Assembly: GCA_036381835.1 (NCBI GenBank)
Contig: DASVCA010000090.1
Coordinates: forward strand, 1-64,000
Reading direction: 5' to 3'
Source: DASULK01 sp036381835
GTDB taxonomy: Bacteria; Actinomycetota; Actinomycetes; Mycobacteriales; Micromonosporaceae
Length of the DNA stretch: 64,000 nt
Part shown: piece by piece, positions 25,121-34,541 of the stretch
Position numbering within the stretch: the first letter of the stretch is position 1
How the letters are laid out: every line of letters starts with the position of its first letter
Position numbers and translations under genes: made by a program
Notes under the pieces: model-generated
Database searches by the model: none
What the model saw: only the letters and a program-made list of their open reading frames with translations
Told to the model about the DNA's origin: nothing

Positions 25121-26932
25121 TCACTCCCCCGGTGTCGACTTGGCGATCTGCATCAGGAACTCGATGTTGGTACGGGTCTTCTTCAACTTGTCCAGCAGCA
25201 GGTCCAGCGCCGCCTGAGCGTCCAGGGAGTGCAGCACCTTGCGCAGCTTGTGCGTGATCGCCAGCTCCTCCGGTGCGAGCAGGATCTCCTCCTTACGGGT
25301 GCCGGACTGGTGGATGTCGATCGCCGGGAAGGTACGCCGGTCGGCGATCTTCCGGTCCAGCTTCAACTCCGCGTTACCGGTGCCCTTGAACTCCTCGAAG
25401 ATGACCGTGTCCGCCATCGAGCCGGTCTCCACCAGCGCCGTCGCGAGGATGGTCAGCGACCCGCCGTTCTCGATGTTGCGGGCGGCACCGAGGAACCGCT
25501 TCGGCGGGTAGAGCGCCGTCGAATCGATACCACCCGACATGATTCGGCCGCTGGCCGGGGCCGCCAGGTTGTAGGAGCGACCGAGCCGGGTCACCGAGTC
25601 GAGCAGCACGACCACGTCGTGCCCCAACTCGACCAGGCGCTTGGCCCGCTCGATCGCCAACTCGGCGACCGTGGTGTGGTCGTGCGGCGGACGGTCGAAG
25701 GTGGCCGCGATGACCTCCCCCTTGACCGAGCGCTGCATGTCGGTGACCTCTTCGGGCCGCTCGTCGACCAGCACCACCATCAGGTGGCACTCCGGGTTGT
25801 TGCGGGTGATGGCGTTGGCGATCGCCTGCAGCACCATCGTCTTGCCGGCCTTCGGGGGCGAGACGATCAGGGCCCGCTGACCCTTGCCGACCGGCATGAT
25901 CAGGTCGATGACCCGGGTGGTCAGGATGTGCGGCTCCGTCTCCAGGCGCAGCCGCTCCTGCGGGTAGAGCGGGGTCAGCTTGTAGAACTCCGGACGCCGC
26001 CTGGCCTCCTCCGGGTCCATGCCGTTGATGGTGTCCAGCCGCACCAGCGGGTTGTACTTGTCCCGGCGCTGCTCCCCATCACGGTTCGCCCGCACCGCGC
26101 CGGTGACGGCGTCGCCGCGCCGCAGGCCGTACTTCTTCACCTGCGACATCGACACGTACACGTCGTTCGGCCCGGCCAGGTAGCCGGTGGTACGGATGAA
26201 GGCGTAGTTCTCCAGCACGTCGACGATGCCGGCCACCGGGACGAGCACGTCGTCCTCGCTGACCTGCGGCTCCCGGCCGCCTTCGCCCCCGTCGCCGCGC
26301 TCGCCTCGGCGACGACGGTCCCGGTAGCGGCTGCGCCGGCCGCGCCGGCCACCGCCGTTCTCGGTTTCGTCCTCGCCGTCGGTGTCCCGCTGGACACGCT
26401 CGCCGCGGTCGCGGCCGTTGCGCTCGGCCTGCTCCGTCGCCGCGCGTTCCGCCTGATCAGCTCGCATACCTTGCTCCGCGCTCTCGACTCGCTCACTAGC
26501 GGTCTCATCGTTGCGCGGTTCCGGCGCGCCCGCAGGGCGAGTCGCCCGACGCGAGGTACGCCCGCGTCGCCCGGTGGCCGGCTCAGCCGGCGGCTCGGCC
26601 GAAGTCGCCTCGCCGCCACGCTGCTCGCTTCCGGCGCGCTCGGACCCTGCGGGTGCCTCTTCGCGGGGCTGGGCGGTCGCGGCAGCCACCTCGGCTCGTG
26701 GGCGCGGCGTCCCCCCGGTAGCCGTGCCACCCTGGCGCTCGGTGATCGCGGCGATGAGCTCGCTCTTGCGCATCCGCGCCGTACCGGAGATGCCGAGCGA
26801 CGCGGCCATGCTCTGCAACTCCGGCAGTAGCAGTGCGGCGAGGCCGGTGCCGGTGCGTCGACGACGGGTGGCGGCGGGCGCTTGCCCCGCAGCGTTGGTG
26901 GCAGCCGACGTCACGTCGGTGGTGTCGCTCAA
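25121..26932 (-). CDS. rho: Transcription termination factor Rho
   Basis: A 603-aa hexameric RNA helicase that ends transcription at Rho-dependent sites. After the N-terminal SAP-like helices (GLAALLLPELQSMAASLGISG) there is an actinobacterial insert of about 150 residues rich in Arg, Gly, Asp and Glu. The RNA-binding fold (VAGIVDVLENYAFIRTTGYL) and ATPase domain with Walker A SPPKAGKTMVLQ, Walker B VVVLLDSVTRLGRSYN and the Q/R loops follow. TTG at 26932 is chosen for its GGAAGGAA ribosome site and the family start LSDTTDVTS; the frame's upstream ATG has neither. Confidence 0.96.
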   Translation of the reverse strand: MSDTTDVTSAATNAAGQAPAATRRRRTGTGLAALLLPELQSMAASLGISGTARMRKSELIAAITERQGGTATGGTPRPRAEVAAATAQPREEAPAGSERAGSEQRGGEATSAEPPAEPATGRRGRTSRRATRPAGAPEPRNDETASERVESAEQGMRADQAERAATEQAERNGRDRGERVQRDTDGEDETENGGGRRGRRSRYRDRRRRGERGDGGEGGREPQVSEDDVLVPVAGIVDVLENYAFIRTTGYLAGPNDVYVSMSQVKKYGLRRGDAVTGAVRANRDGEQRRDKYNPLVRLDTINGMDPEEARRRPEFYKLTPLYPQERLRLETEPHILTTRVIDLIMPVGKGQRALIVSPPKAGKTMVLQAIANAITRNNPECHLMVVLVDERPEEVTDMQRSVKGEVIAATFDRPPHDHTTVAELAIERAKRLVELGHDVVVLLDSVTRLGRSYNLAAPASGRIMSGGIDSTALYPPKRFLGAARNIENGGSLTILATALVETGSMADTVIFEEFKGTGNAELKLDRKIADRRTFPAIDIHQSGTRKEEILLAPEELAITHKLRKVLHSLDAQAALDLLLDKLKKTRTNIEFLMQIAKSTPGE

Positions 26933-27236
26933 TGGATTCCTTCCCTCGATCAAGCCGGGGCTACCCGGGTCGGAAGAACTTAGGTGGCCGGGCGGGCCTC
27001 GGTGCACCCGCCTCGCGTGGTGCGTCGCGGGAGCGCAGGTAACACGGCAGCTCAGGCGGTCTCCCGAGTCAGCGGCGCGGTAGACGGTCGCCGTGAAACG
27101 TTCGCCGCCCTCCGTGCGATCCCCAGGTACGGCGAGCCTACGCAAAGGTGAGACGGCAAGAACCGTCAAAGAGCTTCGGGGTATGCCGCCCCGTGGGAAA
27201 TCGCGTACTTCGCGGCTGTGCTAGGTCAAAGCCTAA
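26933..27236 (-). promoter_or_regulatory. rho upstream/leader region
   Basis: About 300 bases without a gene between thrB and rho. On the minus strand it holds a small hairpin (GACGG/CCGTC, near 27150), a TAGGCT box near 27130 that could be a -10 without a clear -35, and then about 190 bases up to the TTG. Long leaders are usual for rho, which is often autoregulated by early termination; nothing here proves that. Confidence 0.3.
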
Positions 27237-28181
27237 TCAACTCTTCCAACCTGCGGCAACAGTCGGGTCCTTCCGCAGGTCCGAGTCTACCCAATCGATC
27301 TGCGCACCGTTGACGTCTACCGGTAACCGCTGGGCGGTCCAGCCTATTCCCGGATCGAAGCCGGGCGGCGGGTCCGCCAGCGCCAGCACGGTGGGTCCCG
27401 CACCGCTGATCGCGGCGGGCACACCCGCCGCTCTGAGCCGGCCGACCAGGTGTGCGCTGCCCGGCATCTCCGCCGCCCGATAGTCCTGATGCAGCCGGTC
27501 TTCGGTGGCGGGCAGCAGCAGCGCCGGCTCGCTGGTCAGGGCGTGTACGAGAAGCGCCGCCCGGCCGACGTTCCAGGCCGCGTCCCGGTGCGGGACGGCC
27601 GGCGGCAGCGCCGCCCGGGCCGTCTTGGTGAACCCGCGCTCCTGCGGGATGAACACGGTGGGCGCCACCTCCGGGGCGGGTCGCAGGGCGACCGCGCGGG
27701 CACCGGTCTCCTCCAGCCAGGCGATGGTGAAGCCCCCGAGCAGGCAGGGCGCGACGTTGTCCGGGTGGCCTTCCAGGTCGGCGGCCAACCGCAGCACCGC
27801 GGCGTCGTCCAGTCGTTGCGGGCCGTCGGCGACCAGGCCGCGGGCGAGCAGCACCCCGGCCACGATGGCGGCCGACGACGAGCCCAGCCCCCGGGCCTGC
27901 GGGATCCGGTTGACACAGGTCAGCGCCAGGCCGGAGGGACGACCCCCGAGCAGGTCGAAGGCGGCGTGCATGGCGCGTACCACCAGGTGCCGCTCATCCG
28001 TCGGCAGCGACCCGGCGCCCTCGCCGCGCACCTCGACCCGGTGACCACCCGCAGCGACCTGCGCGGTGACCTCGTCGTAGAGCCCGAGGGCGAGCCCCAG
28101 CGCGTCGAACCCCGGCCCGAGGTTGGCGCTCGTGGCGGGCACCCGCACACGTACCATGCCGGGAAGGAAGGTCAAGCTCAC
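27237..28181 (-). CDS. thrB: Homoserine kinase
   Basis: A 314-aa GHMP-family kinase that phosphorylates homoserine for threonine synthesis. RVRVPATSANLGPGFDALGLAL is the N-terminal substrate segment, PQARGLGSSSAAIVAGVLLA the ATP-binding GHMP loop, and AAISGAGPTVLAL the C-terminal motif. The GTG at 28181 has TAGCAT 6 bases before it, pointing to a leaderless message, though the MFS gene ends only 16 bases upstream. It is separated from thrC by two transporter genes, unlike the usual hom-thrC-thrB order. Confidence 0.95.
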   Translation of the reverse strand: MSLTFLPGMVRVRVPATSANLGPGFDALGLALGLYDEVTAQVAAGGHRVEVRGEGAGSLPTDERHLVVRAMHAAFDLLGGRPSGLALTCVNRIPQARGLGSSSAAIVAGVLLARGLVADGPQRLDDAAVLRLAADLEGHPDNVAPCLLGGFTIAWLEETGARAVALRPAPEVAPTVFIPQERGFTKTARAALPPAVPHRDAAWNVGRAALLVHALTSEPALLLPATEDRLHQDYRAAEMPGSAHLVGRLRAAGVPAAISGAGPTVLALADPPPGFDPGIGWTAQRLPVDVNGAQIDWVDSDLRKDPTVAAGWKS

Positions 28182-28187
28182 CCGGCC

Positions 28188-28193
28188 ATGCTA
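28188..28193 (-). promoter_or_regulatory. -10 element (TAGCAT) of leaderless thrB
   Basis: Minus-strand TAGCAT, 6 bases, then GTG at 28181, lying in the 16-base gap after the MFS stop codon. The same hexamer and spacing precede argS. Confidence 0.45.
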
Positions 28194-28197
28194 GGGG

Positions 28198-29433
28198 TTA
28201 CCGGGCCGGCTCCGGCTCACCGGCTCGGTCCAGCGTGATCCGACGGGTGGCGACCCGCCACCCGATCGCATAGGCCAAAGTGGTCAGACCGCAGCCTGCC
28301 AGCACCACCCGCTCGTCGACCTGGTCCACCACCAGCGCCACGACCAGTTGGCTCAGCGAGATGGCCAGCGTGGCGAGCATCATGTCGGTGGCGAATACCC
28401 GCCCGCGCAGCCGGTCCGGCACCTCGGTCTGCAGGGCGAAGTAGGACATGGTCCAGTTGCTGCCCCCGGCGAAGTGCGCGATGAAGACGAGTGCCAACAC
28501 CAGCGGGAACCAGGCGGCCGCGGAGACCCCCAGGTAGGCCAGCCCGTAGACGCCCATGGAGATGGCCATCCCGGGCAGCAGCCAGGACCTGCGGGCCAGC
28601 ACCCGACGCATGAGCATCGGGCCGACGAGGGCTCCGGCACCCCGTGCCCCGAAGAGCAGACCGGTACCGATCGAGCCGACGCCGTACACGGTGGCGAGCA
28701 GCGGGAACACGGTCAGCACGCCGTTGCCGAGGCCGACCGCGGACTTCACGGTGACCAGCGCCAGCACCCGGGGCCGGCTGCCGATGTAGCGCAGCGCCTC
28801 GCCGATCGCCGCCCAGGTCCGCGCGGCGGGCTCGTCGCCGGTTCGGTCGGACTGCAGCGGCCGGTGGATCCGGCTGGTGAGCAGTGCGGCGACGGCGAGG
28901 CTGACCGCCGCGATCCAGAAGCAGGTGTACGGGTCGAAGATGCCCGCCAGCAACCCGCCGAGCGAGGCGCCCACGATGGTCATCGTGCCCCAGGCCGAGC
29001 CCGCGAGAACGTTGCCTTCGGCGAGTTCGTCGGGAGCGAGCACGTTGGGCAGCGCCGCCTGGGCCGCCGGTGAGTAGAAGCCCTTGGCGACGGCGACGCC
29101 GCCGATGGCGGCCAGCGCAAGCCAGGCGGTGCCCGGGGTGCGGACCACGAGCAGGACCAGGACCGCGACGAGCGCGGTCAGGTTGGCCGCGATTATGATC
29201 TTTCTTCGGTCGATCCGGTCGGCCACCGTGCCGGTGAACGGCAGCAGCAACGCGACGATCCCGGTATCGAGGGCCAGTACGAAGGCCCCCCAGACGCCGC
29301 TGCCGGTGAGCTCGGGCAGCAGCACCAGCAGCGGGACCATGACGAACCAGTCCGCCCCGTAGACCACCAACTGGGCGGCGAAGAGGTGCCGGAAGTCACG
29401 GTTTCGAGTAAGGACCGAAAGAGGGCTCGCCAC
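28198..29433 (-). CDS. MFS transporter (MFS_3-like efflux type)
   Basis: A 411-aa major-facilitator protein with twelve hydrophobic helices. The N-terminus (SVLTRNRDFRHLFAAQLVVYGADWF) and the loop 2-3 motif GTVADRIDRRKIII are typical of the MFS_3/enterobactin-exporter-like subfamily, as is VLAPDELAEGNVLAGSAWG. It probably exports a small molecule; the substrate is unknown. TAGGGT lies 8 bases before the GTG start. It sits just upstream of thrB, but nothing ties it to threonine. Confidence 0.9.
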   Translation of the reverse strand: MASPLSVLTRNRDFRHLFAAQLVVYGADWFVMVPLLVLLPELTGSGVWGAFVLALDTGIVALLLPFTGTVADRIDRRKIIIAANLTALVAVLVLLVVRTPGTAWLALAAIGGVAVAKGFYSPAAQAALPNVLAPDELAEGNVLAGSAWGTMTIVGASLGGLLAGIFDPYTCFWIAAVSLAVAALLTSRIHRPLQSDRTGDEPAARTWAAIGEALRYIGSRPRVLALVTVKSAVGLGNGVLTVFPLLATVYGVGSIGTGLLFGARGAGALVGPMLMRRVLARRSWLLPGMAISMGVYGLAYLGVSAAAWFPLVLALVFIAHFAGGSNWTMSYFALQTEVPDRLRGRVFATDMMLATLAISLSQLVVALVVDQVDERVVLAGCGLTTLAYAIGWRVATRRITLDRAGEPEPAR

Positions 29434-29441
29434 GTACCGGA

Positions 29442-29447
29442 ACCCTA
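29442..29447 (-). promoter_or_regulatory. Possible -10 (TAGGGT) of MFS gene
   Basis: Minus-strand TAGGGT, 8 bases, then GTG at 29433; no Shine-Dalgarno. The spacing is a little longer than at the other leaderless starts. Confidence 0.3.
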
Positions 29448-29534
29448 CCCACCGCCGATGATCATGAGCGTCGCGGCACGATCCGAGGCGCTCGCGATCT
29501 CACGATCACCGACGGTGGACGGTCCGGGGTCACG

Positions 29535-32500
29535 TCACTGCGGGGGCTGCAACGGGGAGCGGTCGGACTTCGGCAACTGCAGCACCTCGAACTGGTCGGT
29601 CGCCCCGATCAGCGCCGACGGCGCGGTCACCGACCCGGTCCTGCCGTTGTCCGAGCGCTTCGCCGCCGTACCGACGCCGGTCCCGCCGCCGTCCGTACCG
29701 CCGCCGGTGCCTTCGTCCGAGCCGCCGTCGACCGGCTCGCCCGCCTCGCCCGCAGCTCCCCCGGATCCGGCGAAAGCCGGCGACACCGGCACCGTCGCGG
29801 CCCGCCACCGCTCCTTCACGCTCTCCACCATCGTGTAGAGGGTGGGTACCAGCACCAGGGTGAGCAGCGTGGAACTGATCAGTCCCCCGATCACGACGAT
29901 GGCCAGCGGCTGGGCGATGAAACCGCCGTTTCCGGTGAGGCCGAGCGCCATCGGAATCAGCGCGAAGATGGTCGCCAGCGCGGTCATCAGGATCGGCCGC
30001 AGCCGGTGCCGGCCACCCTCGATCACCGCTTCGCGCACTCCGAGACCCCGGTCCCGGTACTGGTTCACCAGGTCCACCAGCACGATCGCGTTGGTGACCA
30101 CGATGCCGACCAGCATCAGAACCCCGATCAGGGCGGGTACGCCGAGCGGCTTGCCGGTGGCCAGCAACAGGCCGATCGCGCCGGTCGCCGCGAACGGGAT
30201 GGAGATCAGCAGGATGAGCGGCTGGACCAGGCTACGGAAGGTGGCCACCATGATCACGAAGACGATGGCGATCGCGGCCAGCACGGCCAGCCCGAGATCC
30301 TTGAACGCCTCCGCCTGGTCGGCGCTGACCCCGGCGATCTCGTAGGACGCGCCCGCGGGCAACTCCAGCGCGTCCAGCTTCGTCCGCAGCTCTTTGGTCA
30401 CCCCACCGATGTCGGAGGTCCCGGCGGTCCCGCTGACCGTGATGCTGCGCTCGCCGTCGATCCGGGTGATCTGCACCGGGCCGTCGATCTCGCGCACCTC
30501 CGCCACCTTGCCCAACGCGACCGGGCCGGCCGGCGTGGTGATCGGCAGGGCCCGCACCTCCGCGAGGCTCGCCGGTGCCGCGCCGAACCGCAGCACGATG
30601 TCGCGGGTGGCGCCGTCGATGACGACCTGGCCGAGCGGGGTGCCCCGGAACGCGGCGGCCACGGTCTGACCGATCGCCGCCTCGGACAGCCGGAGGCGGG
30701 CCGCCGCCGCCCGGTCCACGGTCACCGCGATCCGAGGCGCGCGCTCCGCCGCGCTGGTGGTCACGTCGGAGACCTCCGGCAGGTCGAGGAAGACCTGGCG
30801 AACCTGCTCGCTGGCCGCCCGCAGCGCGTCGTCGTCCGCGGCCTTGACGATCACCTGAAGCTGGTCGGCGCTGAAGCCGGCCGCGGCCGCTCCGCCGATC
30901 CTCGTCTCGCCGATCCCGGACAGCTCGCCGAGCTCCCGCTCCAGCACCTGCCGCACTTCCCCGGCGTTGTGCCCCTCGGCGAGCCTGATCGAGTAGGTGG
31001 CCGAATTGCTGCCTCCGCCGCCGGTGAACACGGCCATCTCGTTGGCGCCGACCGTGACCTGGTAGGACTCGACCTCGTCCAGCCGCGCCAGCACCGCCTC
31101 GACGCGCCGGACCGCCGCGTCGGTCGCGGCCAGGCTGGTGCCCACCGGCAGCTCCTGGCTGACGGTCAGGGTGTCCTGCCCGGAGTCGTCGAGGAAGTTG
31201 GTCTCCAGTCGGGTGGCCAGGCCGAAGGTGCCGATCAGCACGACCAGGCCGATCGCCACCGTGGTCCACCGCCGCCGAGTGGCGAACTCGATCACCGGCA
31301 GGTAGCCGCGCTGGAGCAGGCTGCGCCGCTCCCGCTCCTCAGCGGCGCGGCGTGCCGCCTCCCGCTGCGCCGCGTCGTCGGCGACCGGCTTGAGGAACCA
31401 GTACGCGAGGACCGGAATGATGGTCAGCGACACGAACAGCGAGGCGAGCAGCGCCACCGTGACGGTGATCGCGAACGGCGCGAAGAGCTGCCCGACGAAG
31501 CCGCCGACCAGCACGATCGGCAGGAAGACGGCGACCGTGGTCAGCGTCGAGGCGGTGATGGCGCCGGCCACCTCCCGCACGCCGGTCAGGATGGCCGAGC
31601 GCTTCTCCAACCCGTACGACAGATGCCGCTTGATGTTCTCCAGCACGACGATGGAGTCGTCCACCACCCGGCCGACCGCGATGGTGAGCGCGCCGAGGGT
31701 GAGCATGTTGAGCGTGTGGTCGCCGGCCCAGAGCGCGAGCAACGCGACCACCACCGACAGCGGGATGGAGACCGCGGTGACGATGGTGGACCGGACCGAC
31801 AGCAGGAAGACCAGGATCACCAGGACCGCCATCACCAGGCCGAGGGCGCCTTCGGTGGTGAGGGCTTCGATGGAGCGTTCGACGTAGGGCGCCTGATCGA
31901 AGACGACCGTCAGCTCCGCGTCGATCGCGGCGGCGAGCTCCGGCAGCAGTCCGGAGATCTCCCGGGAGATCTCGACGGCGTTGCCGTCCGGGGTGGCGGT
32001 CACCGCGAGGCCCAGGCTCGGTACCCCGTTGGTTCGGGTGATCGAGGTCGGTTCGGCGAGTTCGGCGGTGACCTCGGCGACGTCGCCGAGGGTGACCGCG
32101 GCGCCGGCCAGCGGGAGCTTGCGCAGGTCGTCCAGGCTGGTGAGCGGGGACCCGACCTGGACGGTGAACGACCGGTCCCCTTCCGTCACCGTACCGGCTG
32201 GGATGGCGATCCCGTTGGTCTGCAACGCGGTGCCGATCGCGGCCGGCTGCACCCGGGCGGCGGCCAGTTTCACCGGATCCGGCGTGACGACGATCTGCTG
32301 CTCGCGTACCCCGGTGAGCTGGACCGACCGCACCCCGTCCACCGTCTGCAGCTTCGGCACCACGATCTGCTTCAGCCGGGTGACCAGCTCCTGTGGATCG
32401 CCGTCGGAGGATGCGGACAGCATGATGGCCGGCAGGTCGGCGGTGCTACCGGCCAGGACCGTCGGCTCGACGTCGTCCGGCAGTTGCGGCGCGATCCGGT

Positions 32501-32840
32501 TGACCGCGGTCTGCAGCCGGTTCATCGCCGCGGTGAGCTCGGTGCCGAAGTCGAACTCCACCACCACGGTGGCCACGCTCTCGCCGGCGGTCGAGGTGAT
32601 GGACTGGACTCCCGGGATACCCTCGACGCTGTCCTCGATGGGTTCGACGACCTCACGCTCGATGATCTCGGGGGCGGCACCGGGGTACGGTGCCAGAATG
32701 AACGCCGCGGGGAAGTCCATCGACGGCAGCAGCTGCTGCTTGAGCGACGGGATCGCGAACACCCCGAACCCGGCGATCACCACCGTGATCAGCGCCACCA
32801 GGCTCCGGTTGGCGAGGCTGAATCTGGCCAGCAACGACAT
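29535..32840 (-). CDS. RND/HAE1-type efflux transporter (AcrB-like)
   Basis: An 1101-aa inner-membrane pump with the duplicated RND fold: helix 1, a large extracytoplasmic loop (about 35-330), six helices, a second loop and five more helices. The paired proton-relay Asp are in AVGRVVDDSIVVLENIK of helix 4. The C-terminal 85 residues are Gly/Ser/Thr-rich and disordered. No membrane-fusion or outer-membrane partner is encoded nearby, as expected for a monoderm. The ATG follows GGGGGAGAG. A divergent MarR regulator and a palindrome in the shared promoter suggest drug- or lipid-induced expression. Confidence 0.93.
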   Translation of the reverse strand: MSLLARFSLANRSLVALITVVIAGFGVFAIPSLKQQLLPSMDFPAAFILAPYPGAAPEIIEREVVEPIEDSVEGIPGVQSITSTAGESVATVVVEFDFGTELTAAMNRLQTAVNRIAPQLPDDVEPTVLAGSTADLPAIMLSASSDGDPQELVTRLKQIVVPKLQTVDGVRSVQLTGVREQQIVVTPDPVKLAAARVQPAAIGTALQTNGIAIPAGTVTEGDRSFTVQVGSPLTSLDDLRKLPLAGAAVTLGDVAEVTAELAEPTSITRTNGVPSLGLAVTATPDGNAVEISREISGLLPELAAAIDAELTVVFDQAPYVERSIEALTTEGALGLVMAVLVILVFLLSVRSTIVTAVSIPLSVVVALLALWAGDHTLNMLTLGALTIAVGRVVDDSIVVLENIKRHLSYGLEKRSAILTGVREVAGAITASTLTTVAVFLPIVLVGGFVGQLFAPFAITVTVALLASLFVSLTIIPVLAYWFLKPVADDAAQREAARRAAEERERRSLLQRGYLPVIEFATRRRWTTVAIGLVVLIGTFGLATRLETNFLDDSGQDTLTVSQELPVGTSLAATDAAVRRVEAVLARLDEVESYQVTVGANEMAVFTGGGGSNSATYSIRLAEGHNAGEVRQVLERELGELSGIGETRIGGAAAAGFSADQLQVIVKAADDDALRAASEQVRQVFLDLPEVSDVTTSAAERAPRIAVTVDRAAAARLRLSEAAIGQTVAAAFRGTPLGQVVIDGATRDIVLRFGAAPASLAEVRALPITTPAGPVALGKVAEVREIDGPVQITRIDGERSITVSGTAGTSDIGGVTKELRTKLDALELPAGASYEIAGVSADQAEAFKDLGLAVLAAIAIVFVIMVATFRSLVQPLILLISIPFAATGAIGLLLATGKPLGVPALIGVLMLVGIVVTNAIVLVDLVNQYRDRGLGVREAVIEGGRHRLRPILMTALATIFALIPMALGLTGNGGFIAQPLAIVVIGGLISSTLLTLVLVPTLYTMVESVKERWRAATVPVSPAFAGSGGAAGEAGEPVDGGSDEGTGGGTDGGGTGVGTAAKRSDNGRTGSVTAPSALIGATDQFEVLQLPKSDRSPLQPPQ

Positions 32841-32883
32841 CGGCGGCTCTCCCCCATGCGATCAGTTAGGCCGATTCAAATAG

Positions 32884-32899
32884 TTTGCCTTAAGCCAAA
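32884..32899. promoter_or_regulatory. Probable MarR operator palindrome
   Basis: TTTGCC-TTAA-GCCAAA is an inverted repeat of 6+4+6 bases with a single mismatched pair, centred between the RND gene and its divergent MarR regulator. AT-rich palindromes of about 16-20 bp are typical MarR sites, so it probably represses both genes. Confidence 0.55.
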
Positions 32900-32939
32900 T
32901 GATTGACGGACGTGGGGTCCCAGGTTCAGGAGGGGTGAG

Positions 32940-33491
32940 ATGGACGAACGGGAGGAACTGGTCGCCCGCATCATGGGCATCCAGCGTGAGATACAGCACC
33001 TGTTCGCGCACGACCGCTCCGACCCGATCCTCTCCCTGAACCTGACCCTGCCGCAGTTGAAGATGCTGATCCTCATCTCGCTGCGCCCGGGCGCCGCGGG
33101 CCAGGAGATCAGCCGCCTGCTCGGTGTCAGCCTGGCGACCGTGACCGGCATCGTCGACCGCCTGGTCGCGCAGCACCTGGTGTTCCGCCGAGAGGATCCT
33201 CGGGACCGGCGGATCCGACGGATCGAGTTGACCCCGTCCGGTCAGGAGCTGATAGACCAACTGCTCACCGCCGGCGCCGAGCGGCTGCGCCACCTGTTGG
33301 ACCGCCTGACCGTGGACCAGCTGCGGATCGTCGAACAGGCCAGCACGCTGCTGGCCCGGGCGGCCAGCGCCGAGTTGGCCGAGAACACCGCGCTCGGCGA
33401 ACACCCGAAGCCGGCTCCGGACCCGGTGCCGGCGGAGCCGTCCACCCCCGCGCGCGACTCAGACCAGGTCCAGTACCCGAGCGGCGGCTGA
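32940..33491 (+). CDS. MarR family transcriptional regulator
   Basis: A 183-aa winged-helix repressor. The recognition region reads ISRLLGVSLATVTGIVDRLVAQHLVFRREDPRDRRIRRIELT, the standard MarR helix-turn-helix plus wing with its Asp-Arg pair. Flanking helices form the dimer interface. The ATG follows AGGAGGGG, a strong ribosome site. It is transcribed away from the RND pump, the usual local repressor arrangement. The last about 30 bases overlap the convergent thrC gene, and its Pro/Glu-rich tail is encoded there. Confidence 0.93.
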   Translation: MDEREELVARIMGIQREIQHLFAHDRSDPILSLNLTLPQLKMLILISLRPGAAGQEISRLLGVSLATVTGIVDRLVAQHLVFRREDPRDRRIRRIELTPSGQELIDQLLTAGAERLRHLLDRLTVDQLRIVEQASTLLARAASAELAENTALGEHPKPAPDPVPAEPSTPARDSDQVQYPSGG

Positions 33492-34508
33492 CACGTCGTT
33501 GTCGATGGTGGTCGGCGCGGGCGCGGTGGAGATCGCCCACTCCGGGTCCTTGAGCCCGTTGCCGGTCACCGTGCACACGACGGTGGCCCCAGCCGGAACG
33601 GCACCCGCCGCCGCCTGCTGCAGCAGGCCCGCGACGCTGGCCGCGCTCGCCAACTCGACGAATACCCCGACCTCGCGGGCGAGCAGCCGATACGCGGCGA
33701 GGATCTCCCGGTCGGTCACCGCCGCGATGAGTCCGCCGGACGAGTCCCGGGCGTCCACCGCCTTGGTCCAGCTCGCCGGGTTGCCGATCCGGATGGCCGT
33801 GGCGATGGTGGACGGTTCGCGTACCACCCGGCCGGTGACGATGGGTGCGGCCCCGGCGGCTTGAAACCCCCACATGCGGGGCTTACGGGTCGCCCGACCG
33901 GCCGCGAAATCCTCCTGGTAGCCCATCCAGTACGCGGTGATGTTGCCCGCGTTGCCGACCGGAAGGCAGTGGATGTCGGGTGCCTCGCCGAGCGCCTCGA
34001 CGATCTCGAACGCGGCCGTCTTCTGCCCGTGCAACCGGTCCACGTTCACCGAGTTGACCAGCGCCACCGGGTAGTCCTGGGAGAGCTTGGCCGCCAGCGC
34101 CAGACAGTCGTCGAAGTTGCCGCTGACCTGCAGCAGCTTCGCGCCGTGCACCAGCGCCTGCGCCAGCTTCCCCGTGGCGATCTTCCCCTTCGGCACCAGC
34201 ACCGCGCAGGTCAGCCCCGCGCGGGCCGCGTACGCGGCGGCGGAGGCGCTGGTGTTGCCGGTGGACGCGCAGATGATCGCCTTGTTCCCGGCTTCCGCCG
34301 CCTTGGCGACCGCGACCGTCATACCGCGGTCCTTGAACGACCCGGTCGGGTTGGCGCCCTCCACCTTCAGGTAGACATCGGCACCGACCCGGGCGGACAG
34401 CGCCGGCGCCGGCAGCAGCGGGGTGTTGCCCTCATACAGCGTGATGACGGGTGTGGCGTCGGTGACCGGCAGACGGTCCCGGTAAGCCTCGATCAAACCC
34501 TGCCACAT
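33459..34508 (-). CDS. thrC: Threonine synthase
   Basis: A 349-aa PLP enzyme converting O-phosphohomoserine to threonine. The Schiff-base Lys is in NPTGSFKDRGM (about residue 58), the phosphate-binding motif is ASTGNTSASAAAYAARAG, and the late VVCTVTGNGLKDPEWA is conserved. The length is that of the short bacterial class without the N-terminal extension. The ATG follows GGGAGAACGAC. It lies 33 bases downstream of hom in the argS-lysA-hom-thrC run and overlaps the end of marR on the other strand. Confidence 0.96.
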   Translation of the reverse strand: MWQGLIEAYRDRLPVTDATPVITLYEGNTPLLPAPALSARVGADVYLKVEGANPTGSFKDRGMTVAVAKAAEAGNKAIICASTGNTSASAAAYAARAGLTCAVLVPKGKIATGKLAQALVHGAKLLQVSGNFDDCLALAAKLSQDYPVALVNSVNVDRLHGQKTAAFEIVEALGEAPDIHCLPVGNAGNITAYWMGYQEDFAAGRATRKPRMWGFQAAGAAPIVTGRVVREPSTIATAIRIGNPASWTKAVDARDSSGGLIAAVTDREILAAYRLLAREVGVFVELASAASVAGLLQQAAAGAVPAGATVVCTVTGNGLKDPEWAISTAPAPTTIDNDVSAAARVLDLV

Positions 34509-34541
34509 GTCGTTCTCCCGTCCCTGACCGAGCCATCCGCG

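Noticed and set aside
30006..32906. 966-codon open frame on the plus strand across the RND pump gene
   Set aside because: It is antisense to a clear RND transporter; its translation is low-complexity Arg/Asp/His/Gly, the usual shadow of high-GC coding DNA, with no motif or ribosome site.
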